From Psilocybe azurescens (Eukaryota; Basidiomycota; Agaricomycetes; Agaricales; Agrocybaceae): a stretch of DNA of 64,000 nucleotides. The position numbers were made by a program, and so were the translations under genes. The notes under the pieces are model-generated. The model ran no database searches. It worked only from the letters and a program-made list of their open reading frames with translations, and was not told the origin of the DNA. Of the stretch, positions 34,702-48,530 are shown in pieces; within the stretch, counting starts at the first letter, position 1, and each line of letters opens with the position of its first letter. The DNA lies in contig JAJIRX010000970.1 in assembly GCA_023853785.1 (NCBI GenBank), forward strand, positions 1 to 64,000. The letters run 5' to 3'.

Positions 34702-37700
34702 GAATCTTGTGGGCCAGGTATTTATTCCTCACAATCACGAGGATAGCCTTGCGGGAGGTAAAATGAAAGCCATCAGATTTGTAGCACCCTTCTTTCCATA
34801 ACGTTATAAATATAGTACTTATGCCTCATGACTCGACGTACATAAGGATATGTCGGAGGTTTGGATTGACCATTTGAACACAATCTTAGGCATACCTCAT
34901 GAATCATATCTCTTCCTGTGCTTTCTGAAAGCTGGTACAGGCTCCTCTCGATCATGTTTAGCGCCCATGCACTAAATTTACATCTCGCTTCCCGGTTCAC
35001 GTCCCGGATGCGGCTCTTGGACGTGCAAAGGGCAGCCAATTAGGAAGGCTTGAGACGGGGTTCTGGACCTGTTGAGTCAATAAGTCTCCTTATATATTTT
35101 CTAAGAAGGATAGCACTATGATCTTAGTCGAGAAATTGTCGCTTGACTCTATAATTACTTGCGTAGGCTCGTTCGGTGCACTAAGGTATAGGCCCATAAC
35201 ATTCGACCATTCTCTTTAGAGTCGTGTTGAATGACTATAAATTGATGGTACCCACCTCTCAGAGGTCCCTACATATCTGCAGCTTGTGCATCCTGGGCTA
35301 AAGTAGAGAAAAAGACGATAACGAGTGTGATTGGTATGTAAAGGATTTTTTCACCAGAGCATCTTGGTGGGAACCATCAATGTTGGAGCTGAACAGAGTT
35401 GAACTTGAAATATCGGGTCACGTGTTAACCTACCCTAAAGTAACAGTCGTTTTCTCGGACATTTGTGCCAGGCGTGTCTTGACCTTTTCATCACTGTCGG
35501 TGGCTGGTCTTCCGCCTTTTCCTCCAAATAAAGCCCTGCCTGACTCTATGGAGCCCATATATTCCCCTTATTTCACTTACTGCCGAAGTTTATCCTAGGA
35601 TTCGCGCTTTTTCGCGGTCATCGATACCGCCACGGGCGCCACCCACCTGAAGCGCGAGGAGCGGCGTTCTGTTGGGATTTCACGATGGAACTCCTTCTGT
35701 GTCTTAAGGTACGCGTTATAAAATGTACGGCCGTGATAAATGCTAAAATGACGCGTTATTTTGACTTTTGACACGTCTTATCGTCAACGTGTATACCTGC
35801 CTTTGCACTCGCCACCCAGAACCACCCAGTCTTCTCATACCGTGTTCCCAACCCCTCTCTACTATATACCATGTTGAATGATATAGATAACGACTGGTTG
35901 ATGACACATCCTGGTGTTGCAACGTGGCCATCATCCGTATTCGTATTTGCGTGATGATTGTGTCTGTGTCAACTTCATATAGCATGACACGGATACTAGG
36001 TATGCCTAATCACCCATTCACTCTTTCTATGCTCATTCTGACACTGTTTTAGACTGAAAAAATTGACCTTAGCAAGTAGCATATATGCGCTTTCACAACG
36101 CAAATCCCATTAACGCCGCGGCACGCTGGTACCTCATGTTAGTAGGGAAGGTGTATTTAACTAGGACAGCTACTCAATCACCCCTACTTAACCTACTGAA
36201 GCCCATCCGATAACCGACAAGGTTCCTCCCTTGCCATTCGACCAAAGATGCCAACATTGTCCTGCCTCCTATCACTCGAAGAATCGATAATTCTGTTCTC
36301 CTAGGATTTCTTCTCTACTCCGACAGTCGTTCCCTTTGTGCTGAGTCGCCTTCTTTCTCTCTTTGCGCTGTTGATTTGCCTGCTTCACATCTACATGCCT
36401 CTTGTACACTATGGTAAGTAAAGGTCGTTGCATTTCTATTCTCAGCTTCTTTTAGGCTAATTGGTTGGATTCACAGATCAATATATCAACCCGCTTTGTC
36501 GGATCGCTCCTACCTTTTCTTCAACAAGGGCATTACCCCAATTTCGCGAGCATTAAAATATTAAATTAAGAGTTCGATTTTCACCCGGTTCGCTTTACTG
36601 ACTCAAGCCCTTGAAAGTTTAATATATTTCGCCCTAACCCTATCCCGCACTCTGTGCCTCGAGGTTTTAATTACCTCGTTTTACCTTTGCTAACTCAACA
36701 CTCGGACCGGATGTGACAAAGCGTCGGGTTCGACTTGCCAACAACGGTTCGAATACGTATGTCGCCTGTGAGAACGTCCCCGAGCCCTATCCTTTTAGGT
36801 TATATCAGGCGGTATTGTTCATCCTTTCCCGTGTCACGACTTCTAGGCCTTGCAGCGCTTACGCACAAGCCAGACTGCGTGGGCTCAGGCTCCTGGGCTT
36901 CCGGCCACGCCACCTTGAAAGGATACCAGAAAATAAACCCTGCGCCACCAGCTTATTCGTCAATGCGACCGTGCGGTGCATATCATGCGAGTTTCCACGC
37001 GCAGTTTGCTTCTCTGAGATATCGAATTTCAAGTTGATGAATTATTTTTCACAGATTACAGGAACTCGTATGCTCCCCATTTTGCGTGTCATTATCATTC
37101 TCATTTAACCAAAGGTTGAGAAATCGTTTTCAATCTTTGAGTAGGTGGGCCAGGACAAAGCGAACTTCATAGGATCACGAGGTTGATGTATGGTCCTTTT
37201 AGGTTGTTTTTCTCAGGTGCTTTCTACCAACGTGGGAGCCGTTCCATGATCTAGCCGACGCCCTCCGCCCTAACCCGTCCGCTTAGGTACGCTTTGCTGA
37301 TGAGAACTCTAAGAAGACCGTTATCGGCGTATCCGCCTTTACTCCGATTTCTAAATCGAAAGGTTGCCACCCGTTTCGATATGATGTTTCTCCGCTCGGT
37401 ACGATTTCTTATTGTTCTTTTGTTTTGTCTTAGTCTTAATCTTACCAAAGTTTCGCGCAGTTCAAGGGACGCTTCGGGTATGAGATGAAATGAGGTGCCA
37501 CGGAAAACAATTCAGTTCTTGGGGAGCCATGTGTACAGGATCAGACCTACGAACAAATGTATGCGACGGGACAGACACGACAAAAAAAATAAGGCGGCGT
37601 GTAGGCGATGGGTGGGGCCGCGTCGCGAAAGATATGTAAGAATAAAAAAGGGCAAGTGCTTTGCAGTGGGGGTATATTCGAGCAGGGGTTGTTGGTCTTG

Positions 37701-38411
37701 TTTGGTATGGATATGAGGGTTCGTGAATGGGATCGTAAAAATGAATAACCAAAAAAAGGGTTGGGACGTGTCGCACATGAATGGGATGGAAGGGAAGAGA
37801 GGTTGATTTGGATTTTCGACGAGGGGGAGGATGGCCGTCAAGACGCATCCTTGGGAGTTTGTAAGTGCCCGGTTGGATGGAGTTGTACCCAGTACGTCTC
37901 GAGCGGACACATTCCTCGGTACCGCGGTGTCGCGTGTGTGGTGGAATCGTGAAGAGGGTTGGATACACGGCGCAGGATGTGCGACTGACTATACGATTAC
38001 AGACCCATATTTTGGGCGAAAACAACAGGGGATGAGGAAGAACAGAAGATATGGGACGTACACAGGGACGACAACCTCGCACCAACAGGCCCCTGATAGA
38101 AGGAGAAGGAAGTGAAGAAAGAAAGACAGGGACGGAGGGGCTTTTTGGCAGGGAATAAACAAAAATGCGAGGTGCGTAGATGAAAAAAAAAATACAACAT
38201 ATCCATGACATAAAAATCGTCCAAAAAACAGGAGGAAAGTGGTATGATGAACAACAGGAAGAAACGGAACAAAAAGCAAACCAGAACAGAAAAAATGAAG
38301 GTCAGAAAGTGAGCCAAGCCGAGGAGAGACGGTTCTGATCAACGCAGAATACAGGGCCCCATGGTAGACGCGCAGCATCCGATAGGGGCTCGGTATCCCG
38401 AAGCTCAACGA
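34702..38411. other. Intergenic between FtsJ-like and HMG-box genes
   Basis: No recognised gene. A minus-strand stretch near 34930-35039 (LNMIERSLYQLSEST..., then a GTATGC donor) could be an orphan exon. A pyrimidine-rich leader followed by ATG-GTAAGT at 36411 is listed separately. 36.7-37.1 kb is GC-richer and open in two + frames but without motifs. 37.5-38.4 kb is purine-rich on + and gives long low-complexity open stretches on -, most simply the 3' flank of the HMG-box gene. Confidence 0.4.
36411..36569 (+). CDS. Possible very short two-exon gene
   Basis: A strongly pyrimidine-rich stretch (about 36230-36400) leads to ATG followed at once by GTAAGTAAAGG. The first good acceptor (TTCACAG, ending 36476) continues the frame as MINISTRFVGSLLPFLQQG and stops at TAA 36567-36569, giving about 31 residues. 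ATG followed directly by an intron is common in highly expressed fungal genes, but this peptide matches nothing I know, and other acceptors are possible. Confidence 0.2.
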
Positions 38412-40073
38412 TCAGAAGCTGTGTCCAGCCATCATCTCGTCAAAGTTGAGGATCCCGAGACTCCGACACTCATCAGGATAATGCACGCTGTCTAACGCAT
38501 GCGAGAAGTCTTGCCCAAACTCGAGCCCGGAACACTGCGGTGTCGCCATCGCGACACTTTCAGTATACTTTGGCAAGCCCAAACCAATCTCCACAGGCCG
38601 GATCGCGTTGATGTCGAAGTCGTCGCCCATAAGGATCGACGGCTCGGACGACCACAGAGAGTTGTGGTTGCCCTCCCAAGTATACGCTGCGAACTCTTGC
38701 TGCATCTGCATCTCCAGTTGCAGGTCCATCTCGGCTTGGGCTTGGGCCTCGAGCGACGCATCCGGTGTAAGATGGGTAAAGTTCTGCGTGAGCAGGCTAG
38801 AGTTAGGTGTATAAGGGCCAGAGAGCGGTGAAGATGGTCCGGAGGAGCCTGACCCGACGGATGACGAGGGGGAGACTATCTGGTGCGCTGGGAGGAGCGT
38901 CGGCGTCTCTGTCGATCCTGGCATGGTGAGTTGCTGTAACGGTGACCCATTGTTGCGTTGTTGCTGATCAGATGTGCCGAACATGCTTCTCAGGAACTCA
39001 GACGACTGGTGTGATGATGGGGAGGGGATATGCAAAATGTGAGTCTAATTTAAGATATCGGGAATATTGAAGAACACACCTGAAGACTGGCTTCAAACTG
39101 TCCAGACATGGCGTACGAAGGAGGAACGAACGAATTATTGGGGATATAATCGAACGAAGACACAGAATCTTCAGGATGGCCTGGGAACGCTGACCGTCGA
39201 CTGATCATCGGAAGCAACGAAGGAGACGTAGGGCAAGGTGTCATATGGTATACGTTTGGAATCTGGATAGATTGGAACGAGGGAGGAGACGGATCAGACA
39301 CGGAACGTCCGTGGGGACGCGGAACGGGGACGATGAACGACATGCTCGCCGACTCGTCGTAATCCAGCTTCTTCACCTTCTTGTTGTTCTTCGTCCGGCC
39401 ATCTTTATCCTTGGCTCGCTGTGGACGATACACATAGTTAGGGTACCTTTTCTCATGCTCCAACTTCTTGTTCTTCGCCAGGTTCTCCCACTCCTTGCGC
39501 TCCTCGGCTGACAGACTCTTCCACTGCTGGCTGATCGTCTTGGAAAGATCGGCCTGTCTCTGCTTCTTCGCTGGCCCTTTGCAGCGGCCTCGTCCTGCGC
39601 AGCCTGGCGATCCTCGCAACACTTGCGTCGGAAAAGGATGAATGCGTTCTCTGGACGCTTGATGTAGTCTTCCTCGCCCTTCTTTGGCCGGCGTTCGGGG
39701 CTGTCGCTACTGGTTGATTTTCTGCGTTGGAGATCTACTGCCATATGGGCGGATGGCGACTCCGTGCGCACGTATGTTGGTGGTGGGGTGAGACATGAAG
39801 ATGAAGACTGTATTGTACATTGCGAAGGGAACGAATGAAGGTCGGATTCGAAAGGAGAATTAGAACGAGAAGAGTAAGGACTGTCTGAGAGGTTATTCGT
39901 GATAGGGAAAGTGAAGGCGCGTGGCGTTGGGGATACGATGGTGAATGAGGGGGTTGGGGTGCATCCGCCGTCACTTCTAGTGCTGAGGGGGAGGGATAAG
40001 GTGAGTTCTGAACGGTTATTGTTGGTTTGGACTTACTTCGGGAATGGGTTTCGCGAGTGCGTAAGGCGGGCAT
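38412..40073 (-). CDS. HMG-box transcription factor
   Basis: The box begins IKRPENAFILFRRKCCED and ends ADLSKTISQQWKSL ... KRYPNYVYRPQR, the MATA_HMG-type domain of fungal regulators (sex-determination and pheromone-response factors). Downstream is a Ser/Pro-rich region (SMSFIVPVPRPHGRS) and an acidic C-terminus ending GLGLPKY ... MMAGHSF. The likely start is ATG 40073 (MPALRTRETHS), with a GTAAGT..CCCCTCAG intron at 40036-39983. Upstream of the box a natural coding stretch (TPSFTIVSPTPRAFTFPIT) is one frame away from that start, so another shift or a missed exon exists. Inside the box, near 39575, one base is lacking in the GGG run, splitting the domain into two frames. A further intron near 39060-38990 joins EASLQ to SSEFLRSMF. 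It is probably a nuclear regulator; target genes are unknown. Confidence 0.75.
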
Positions 40074-43000
40074 GATTGTTCGTCGGAGGGGGACAATGAG
40101 ATATAGGTCGTAAGGAGAGTGGAAGACAATGGAAGGGAGTGATAGTCGGGAGGAAGGGTAATCGCACAAGGAGGGGAGGGAAAGAATAATGGGTGTCGCA
40201 AGTCGAAGAGTCCAATCGTTTTCTTTGTCTCTTGCGATCGGGGAGAACAATTGCGTGAGCAAGCGTGAGCGGGGCACAAAAAGAAAAACAATACGAGCGG
40301 AGAGTTTTATAGTTCTAGTCAAGAAACCGATACGAATATAGGTTCCGCCGAAGGCCACGAGCCCCCATTTCGTAAGGTTCACCTGGGATTCACTTTCATT
40401 GTGTCCTCCCAATACGGATACTTCGAGGGACCATGGCCCGATATAGAGACAAATCTGTTTACTCCGTGTTTGGTGTAGAAATGGAGATGCGCTCAGATGC
40501 TACTTATTGTCTTTTGGCCGAATTCTTGGTTCCCCGGTCTCTTGGTCCGAGTCATCCCCCAATTGTTGCCGCTAAACCACATCTTATCTATCCCCCACGT
40601 AAGATCGCCCCTTCCAAAATCTCTCTCCGCGGAAGCAAAATATTGCACTTGATTTCCATACCCATCGAACCTTCGACGCATATCCCTCCCGCTTTTGAGT
40701 TTGCTACAATCATTCCCTCCATATGACTCCGAAATTTGAATGTTTAACTTAAGACGTCAAAGAGGTCGAATTATCGTTTAATCTATTAAACATACGACTT
40801 CAGATAATATCGCCAAATAGCATGGTGATAAAAATATACACGTGTGCCAGTAAAGCCCATAAATACATAGGACCCTTGACCCTTCCTGAAATGGAAGTTA
40901 AGACCCGTCCGTTCGTCTCGTCAATGCTCACTTACCCACGGTACTGCCACCTCCCGATTGACCCATCTCACGATCCGTTTGGTAGTCTTTCTGTGTTCCG
41001 TGATACAGAATACCTACTTCCAGTTGGCCTCTCAACACCAACAAACGTGTAGAATGTATCGAATAATATATGATACTTTATATAGTGTAGCCAGCGGAAG
41101 CTGCGCAAGACAAGAGCTCTTGATGTCGGATGGGGCATTCGGGTTTATACCGAAAAACATTGCATCTCGTGATAATCCAGACGTCATTTCTTTCTCCGTA
41201 GGCGGTGGCGGTAACTTGGAGGGCTTGCCACATTTAGGCATGGGATACCGGAACGCTGACTGGAAATAGCATCGTAGAGCCGAACGTTAAATTCTGCCCT
41301 CTGCCCATCCCATAAATGCATTCGAGACCCAGGCTGACAGAGTATACTAAGCAAGCCGTAATATCCGACAGAAAGTCAAGCTCCATCAATAAAGTTTGTG
41401 AGTACGTATCTACCCCACGAAGTTTCTCTACACAATTTATCCATATATTCGCAGAAATGTGCAACGGATTGACGAGCGGAAGGTTGGGGATTAATCATAT
41501 AGATGTATTAGCTTCTGGTACTCGTTGGGCACCGTTTTTAGCATAGTCAAAATTAGAAAATAGACACTACGCTAGGCGACGAGTTCTATGAAGGGAGGTC
41601 GCCTCGAGGTCGGCAGGCTATGACAAGATCGGGACGGAGATCGAGAAGACCTGATCTAGGGTTAGGTTTTCTACCATTGTGTGCCAGAAGTGGCAGTTTT
41701 TGTCATGAGATCCAGCCAGCACGGAAAATCGTCTCTATACATGACTTCCAGGATAGATCATAATACGTGCATTGCGTGCAATAATCTGTCCAAAATTTCC
41801 CCCTTTTCGTTGAGACTATTCTCGGGACAAAATTTGTGAAAGCTGACGGGCCTCTGGCGGTGAGCAAATGTTGAATTTATCGTATCATTTCATTTCGAGC
41901 GGAATTAATAAGGCCCAGTACGCGAGAAGCTTTGGGGATGGAATGATTAGGGCCAGCAGAGGTTGGAAAAGAGTTGACAACGTGTTGTTCAGGAAGTGGT
42001 CCGTAATGTCGTGCTTTGGACATTCTCGGTAATGTTCGGTCACTGCACATGCGCTAAAGCCCATTCTATTGGGGCGGGGCACCATGTGCCCAAGGAGAAG
42101 CGCTGCAGAGAGTGAACCGTGATCGAAACGAGGCCTGCCATGGTAGATATCCTCCATTTCGGTGAGATGTATGCGATGCATGCGGGATCAAATGCCTGCA
42201 CGACAATTTAGTAAGTGCGATTTGAACTTCGCGATGATCCCTTGCCTTCTTAGTACACAAGCAACATGGTGAAACATAGGTCTGCTGCAATGAAAAATTG
42301 TTTGGCTGACATTGAGATGGTCAGTTGGCGTTGTGATCGTGGGTTGCCATGATCGTCCTAAATTTGAGATCGAGGTCGGGGCAACGCTCAGCTCCATGAC
42401 TCTACTACCATCTTACACCAATTTCAATATTAGATCATACTGAGAGTGTTCACGATCGATTCAATTCAAGACTTTGGAACACATGACTTAGATAGACCAA
42501 TTACCTTGTGAAGGATCGATCATAGTCAATTTTAACAACCTATTCATGGTGACAAGTCGTGAGCAATAAACCAGATTCGACAGGACAATGGGCAATGTAT
42601 GATTTTTAAAATATAACAGAGACTCTTAATTAATGGGCTGATGACTGTAGTTATTACCGTCGATATTACATTCCCTTTACATTCCCCTTGTCAATATCAG
42701 AAAGACTGCTAAGACGTTCTTCATTGAAGTCCACCAACAATGTAAGGTAGAAGGTCGATGACCCAGATTGATCGGGATGCTGGCAGCTATCGGTCGCGGT
42801 TGTGTGGAAACCGTATGCGTCTGTAAATAGCACAGGTGTTCTTCGAGTTGAGTCATAGCATGACCTGTGTGATCAGTGGGAAGCTTCACTTTCGCTGGGC
42901 TTCAATTTTTACTCACGCAACCACCGCGGAAACTCCGAATCATGCATCCTTGTGTCAATGGCGCGTCTCCGCAGGAACATTGATTATAACCGTTGTGTAT

Positions 43001-44668
43001 ATATATGAACTAAATTACTTCAGATGGCCGATGTTTCCAATTCTCGCTGGCAGAAATCGGATGAAGGGTCCAGAAAATCCAGAACGTTCAGATGATTCTC
43101 AGATGATGGCGGAAGAAACCATGGCGCTTTGACGTCTCCCAATTGTACAGCCGTTGCCTTAATAGGCGAACAATGCGGGTACTTCTATCCTTCAGGGAGA
43201 TGAGGTGGAGATACAAGGCGAAAAATTCCTATGAGGCCGTATATGCGATACGAACAAGCGGTATAAAATAAGCACAGTGTGATGGTTTGATTTCCAATCT
43301 TGCAAATAGTCTGAAGCTTACTCCTCCCTGCAGTGAGAAGAGTATGATAACGAGAATCAAACACTCAGTGAATGAATGGTATGAGAAGTCTAGCGCTGTA
43401 TTTAAATGAAAGAAATCGAGTCAAAGTGTCTACTTCGTAAGATGATTTCTCCTTGATCACATTGTAGATGATAGCCCTTATGAATCTCACATAGCCCGCG
43501 GAGCAGCGCATAAAATCTGCGGAAGCTCTCTAGAGATGTGCCCTGTCGACTTCGTTCTGATCAAGTATTCATAATCTCGTTGGACTACGAGCCATGAATC
43601 GACTCTCAGCCTTTATAGAGTGACATGGACGGATAATTGAGGATACCAGAGCGTGATTACACGCGTACTGCTCGGCAACTGTTTTACGACATTCAACGCT
43701 CGATTCGCCCGGGCCTGAAACACGGTGGATTCGTGATTTCCGGATATTTCAAGACACTAATTACAAGTGCGAGTAGACGCATCGGTATCTTGAAGAAATT
43801 AATCATTTGCCTGATATAGTAGACAGTCTCTGGAAGTTCGATTAACCGGGTATGTGTGGTGCCGTTGCTTTCGTCTAGGTCGGGGGTTGATATCCAGGGG
43901 CAGAATTAAGAAAGAAAGCAACTACCATGCAATGTGTATTCAACACCGGATAAATTCCATTCTTACTGAATAAAAGGACGGTCATCATGTGGTCAATGAT
44001 GTTCTTATAACTCTACCATGAATGCCGCACTGGAAAGTCTTTCATCGACTCACCTTGTATAAATTTTGAAGCCCCAAAATGAGATTCCTGTTGCCCGAAA
44101 GATGCCTGGACAGTATCAATGATTGTAACCAAAGAAACTCACCGTCTTCTCTTGGTCGGACTGAAAGCCGGGCTCTATCGAGATGCAATTTATTCAACTA
44201 TGCCTAGCTCCAAATAACTTCCCAAGGATGCCCGTGCGACCAGGTGTTAGTCTGGGCAAGCATAGCGGGGTAGATAACAGAGGGAGAAAGTAGTTTCTGC
44301 GGTACTATTCAATTCAACCATATGGAGTCGTTAAGCAGATGATAGTGTGTGCGGCTCATCCATAAATACTGACATGAGGTATAGGCCAGTGAATAGGCTG
44401 CCAAGCCGTCGGCTAATATCAAGGCAGTGACAAAATCGCGACATGTCACAACATGATGTTTATAGTCACGCGTCAAGACTGTGAGACCGCATCTGACCTA
44501 AGCTGGACCTATGACTCACTGCTCCTCAACTTCGATGCTTCAATTTGAACGTCGACAGTCAACTTCTTATTAGCATCCACTTATTTTAGCTCTTCAACAG
44601 GCACTCGACCGCTATCTGTAACATCATAGAACAGCGCTACATCTATTGGTTGTGTTTTGGCTCTCAGA
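40074..44668. other. Long gene-poor stretch
   Basis: About 4.6 kb in which I see no gene. Open stretches of 60-100 codons on both strands (for example 40433-40726 +, 41885-42397 -, 42836-43132 +) show no motifs and no linked exons. The first ~350 bases include the promoter region of the HMG-box gene. Sequence composition is unremarkable and CpG is present. Confidence 0.45.
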
Positions 44669-45717
44669 ATGGCAATTCGTACCCTGAGACGGTCGAAACG
44701 GGCGCGTTCAACATCACCCATCTTCCCACCCAAACCCGCCGTATTATCCACGTCATCGAGTCAGGCAATATCAGTAGCCGAGTCTCCCCGGAAATCCCAA
44801 AAGCTGAAACTGCAATCGGCGTATATCATCGAGTCGCCCTTTCCTGATTATGGACATCCGACTTCCGACGAAGCGTTTGAGGTGTACAACCTCCTTTCCA
44901 AGGCACATCGTGCACCTGACCCCGTCCACCGCGCTCCTGTCGGGTCGAGTAACTCTGCAGAAACCTGTGGGAACGTTCCCAATGTGATTGAGTCACTCAT
45001 CGGCACCATTCTCTCTCAGAATACGTCGAATATTAACTCGACTAGAGCGAAACGGGGTCTGGATGATGCTTTCGGGCGGAATAACTTCGCGGCCATTGCC
45101 ACAGCGCCTAAGGGCCAGGTAATTGACGCTATCCGCTCTGGAGGACTGGCGAACAAGAAGGCAGCCGTTATTCAGAACATTCTACACTCGATTAAAGCGA
45201 AACATGGCGACTACTCGTTGCAACATCTTGCGGCCGCGGAGGAGGGAAAAGGATGACAGACGATGAAATAATGAAAGAACTGATCTCCTACGACGGAGTT
45301 GGACCGAAAACAGCATCCTGTGTGCTACTTTTCTGCCTTGGACGCGATTCGTTCGCGGTGGATACCCACGTCTTTCGTCTGAGTAAAATCCTGAGTTGGG
45401 TACCATCATCTGCGGACCGAATTCGTACGCAGGCACATCTGGATCATCGCATTCCGAATAAGCTCAAATACGGACTTCATGTTCTGTTGGTCCAACACGG
45501 AAGGATTTGCAAAGGGTGCAGAGTCGGCTCTAAAGAGCCGTGTGTTCTCAAGACGTACATGAAGGACAAGAAGTCAAAATCAACTGGAGAGATAGAAAGT
45601 TCTGAGGAAAAGCCGGAGTATTCCGCCGATTGTGAGTGTATTCCACGAATGCGCGCAGTAGTTAATGTCTTGACTGATGCTTTTCGATTCAGAATCGACT
45701 TCATACTGCATTCATAA
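44669..45717 (+). CDS. HhH-GPD base-excision DNA glycosylase
   Basis: This is a member of the endonuclease III superfamily, which removes damaged or mismatched bases in nuclear DNA repair. The start chosen is the first ATG (MAIRTLRRSKRARSTS, a basic nuclear-type N-terminus). The glycosylase core begins NVIESLIGTILSQNTS and continues RSGGLANKKAAVIQNIL. The second part has the helix-hairpin-helix SYDGVGPKTASCVLLF with the catalytic-type Lys, and the catalytic Asp motif FAVDTHVFRLSK. One base is off near 45245: the first frame ends AAAEEGKG-stop while MTDDEIMKELISYDG continues in the next frame. The C-terminal Cys cluster is only C-x2-C-x7-C, short of the four Cys of an iron-sulphur EndoIII. Apart from the shift the gene looks complete, with no introns. 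Confidence 0.8.
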
Positions 45718-48530
45718 GGATGTCTCCGGTCTGAACATATTGTCCATCGTGGACCATCGTTCGAATCATTAATCGCCTATCTCATAGTCTCGTGGACAAT
45801 TTATACACACAACGTATAGTATACCTTAGCGCTGGTCATGTATATGCTCGGAATGATATATGCTAACATCAGCTAGGCTCGGGTGCCTTCCAGGCTGAAC
45901 CCATTTGGTACTTGTCATGTTATCGCCCCCCACAACTAAAAATAAACGAGGTCAGCAGAACTTTAAAAATTAGCCGAATGTCGTGAAACGTGCCTCGTTG
46001 GTGGCGGAATTTATTCACTCAGTGTTTCCCAGGCAGGTTAGTCCATCGAGACACTGAAAACCCCGCAACGTCTGATACGCCACTGGCCTGTGTCCAATCT
46101 ATGGGAGTAGTTCTTTTGACAGACGGATTCGAATATATATTTTCTCAATTCGCGGTTATCGTCCCACCCTATGCCATGACCAGTGGGGGCCTCGGGGGGG
46201 GGGCATTCTTATAGTTACAACATATATACCTGACCTAGAATTTCTATACTACCCATTACAATGTAGAGTACGCATGCTTCGACCCATACGGTATACTTTA
46301 CTGTAACTCTCAATGTAGTGTAGTATGTAAGGTGATGATCAGGCATCATATCAAATTATGGCTGTGTGATTCCAGGATTCAGCACAGCTGACCCATATTG
46401 TGTCATATTCTAGCTAGAAGCACCGATTAGAGGGCTAGTCTACAGATCAGATAACCATACACAAAGTCGTTGTCAAATGCCAAATTCTTGTTCGTCGTAC
46501 GGATTGGTCGTTTTCTAATTCTGTCTTATGGCATTGGATGGCCAGGTAATAAGCTCGCAATTGTTCTCGTTGTTCTTGAAGAAGAACATTCGTTCTTCCA
46601 ATGGACCCACAAAGTCTGGTCGTCAAGGTGTCGTGTGAGTCAATTAGTGCATTATCGGCGATGAATCATTGTAGTGGCAAGTCCCGAATTCCTTGACTGA
46701 TGTCATGCAAGAAGATCATGTTCTAGTCGCTCAACCGTGCCGAGTAGAAAAAAAAAGGATGCCATGGGTATCATGCTTTCTAACTGGTAGGTGGCTGTTA
46801 TCAATTTCCATCAAGACGAAGATTTAAATACTCCTAGACGAGACTTTGTTATGCAATTTACTGATATAGACGACACATTACGATTCTATGTTCCGCAAGG
46901 TATCAGTCTGGGAGATATTCTCCGAGTCAATGATGCACAAAATTAAAAGAGCTATGTTTACTTTTACGCAGAGATAGACACCGGATCTTGGCCCGTACTA
47001 ACAATGTTCAGTGATGTCTCCAGCGGCGATGATGAAGGCACCTTCAGCGCCCAAGTACATTCACGAGTTCGGCAATGATAATGATAAACACATTAATACA
47101 TGCTCCGGAACGAGCTACAGTCGTTAATCCGTTCGCCTCCGGACTTTCCAGAGGTCATTCTGTCGAACCCAAGCGAGGAGTGTTCCTGCAATAAGCTCCG
47201 GCGACCTCGGACATCCCGCTGACCGTGTACAAATTGGCTGCCATCGGTTGAGCTCTACACTAAGTACTTACTCAAATCCGCATTTATTCTTCCCTTTGTA
47301 TTATATCTGTCTTGAAGCTCGACGTTGCCTCATCTGATACTGCGGCAGAGGGACCGGTACGACTGAACCAGGGTACGTCGCCTGCTCATGGGCTGCATGC
47401 AGCACTGACCGATGCACATCCACAGAATTTTTATGTATTCTGCAGCAACGACCATCGGGATTTTCAAAGATTTAAGGCATCCTGATACTACGTATACCGT
47501 ACCTAATCGGTCAGATGAAGAAACATCTCTTCATGAGTAGATCGACCGTGTTTGCGCCTGCAGTGATATAAAATAGCTGGTCAAATCTGTAGCAACATTT
47601 TCTTGGATTGATTTCTGTTCGGCGTCTTGATAATGGATGTATTCAACGTGCAAGAATGAATCTCTGAAGCTTACGGATCTAAGGCTTCCTTATCGCCCGA
47701 GGCATTTAGATGCAATAGACTTTGAAGGTTATACTTGAACAGTTGATGGTCCGCCTGGTGGATCATATGAGACGTATCGCGCTGTGCCACAGAATGGAAT
47801 ATAACACGAGCCAGTTGCGTCTTGCGCTGGCTTTCACGAGATGATCGATCCCATGTTATGCAGGGATATTGGGCGTGTACCGAACTTCTGGGTTCGATGA
47901 TTCTTACGCAAAGGAAGTTTGTAGACGAAGCTACGGTAAATTCGTGCCGACAGTACTTAGAATAGATAATTCGTTATCTAATCATAAAAGAGATTAGGTT
48001 GTCGCTAAATAGGGGCTTTGTTTATATAATTTTGTCATCAATGGCATATTTCACTGCAGTGTTGCAATACTACAGTTTCATGACATACTGCCCAGAGATA
48101 TTGCTGTACTCATGTATTCACGAGATACAAAGGTCACTTCTGCAATGGTTAACGAATTGACTTTGAATACGCAGACTCCTTCAATCAAAGTGGTGCTGAC
48201 CAATGTCATTTTCTGGACTTAGGGCAGGTCAAAAATAATGTCACAATGCCACGACCGTTGCTCCATGGAATATATCGTCAGGCAGGACAGCCGTTACAAC
48301 CGTCTTCGGGCAGAGAAAGGCCGTGGCAACTTCTTCCTAACCTTCATCTACGACAGGCTCATAAGAATTACTAACTTAGATCGTTACCAGTGGCATGCTA
48401 GGCTAAGAAATGGATCCCAATGTCGAAAACGTTCAGTGAGTGGTTCGTGTACTTAATCCGACCGAATAATTCCAAGCCAGGGTGCAGGGCTGATTACTCT
48501 TTGTAGAACAGTTGAATTGTCAGATCGACA
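45718..48530. other. Gene-poor stretch
   Basis: No gene I can name. A ten-G run lies at 46194-46203. A 40-codon open stretch near 46822-46945 (RRDFVMQFTDIDDTLRFYVP...) followed by a possible intron and more open sequence to about 47075 looks protein-like, but I recognise no family. The remainder shows short random-looking frames. Confidence 0.4.

Noticed and set aside
36718..36770. GGTTCGACTT and GGTTCGAATA resembling tRNA T-arms
   Set aside because: No matching D-arm, anticodon or acceptor stems around either; cloverleaf folding fails by eye.
37462..38211. Long minus-strand open frame (about 250 codons) beside the HMG-box gene
   Set aside because: Composition is low-complexity, Phe/Ser/Pro-rich from a purine/pyrimidine-skewed strand, with no motifs. 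It overlaps other equally open frames and looks like the 3' flank of the HMG-box gene.
40433..43132. Several open frames of 70-100 codons on both strands
   Set aside because: No motifs, no linked exons and overlapping alternatives on the opposite strand; consistent with chance in sequence of this composition.
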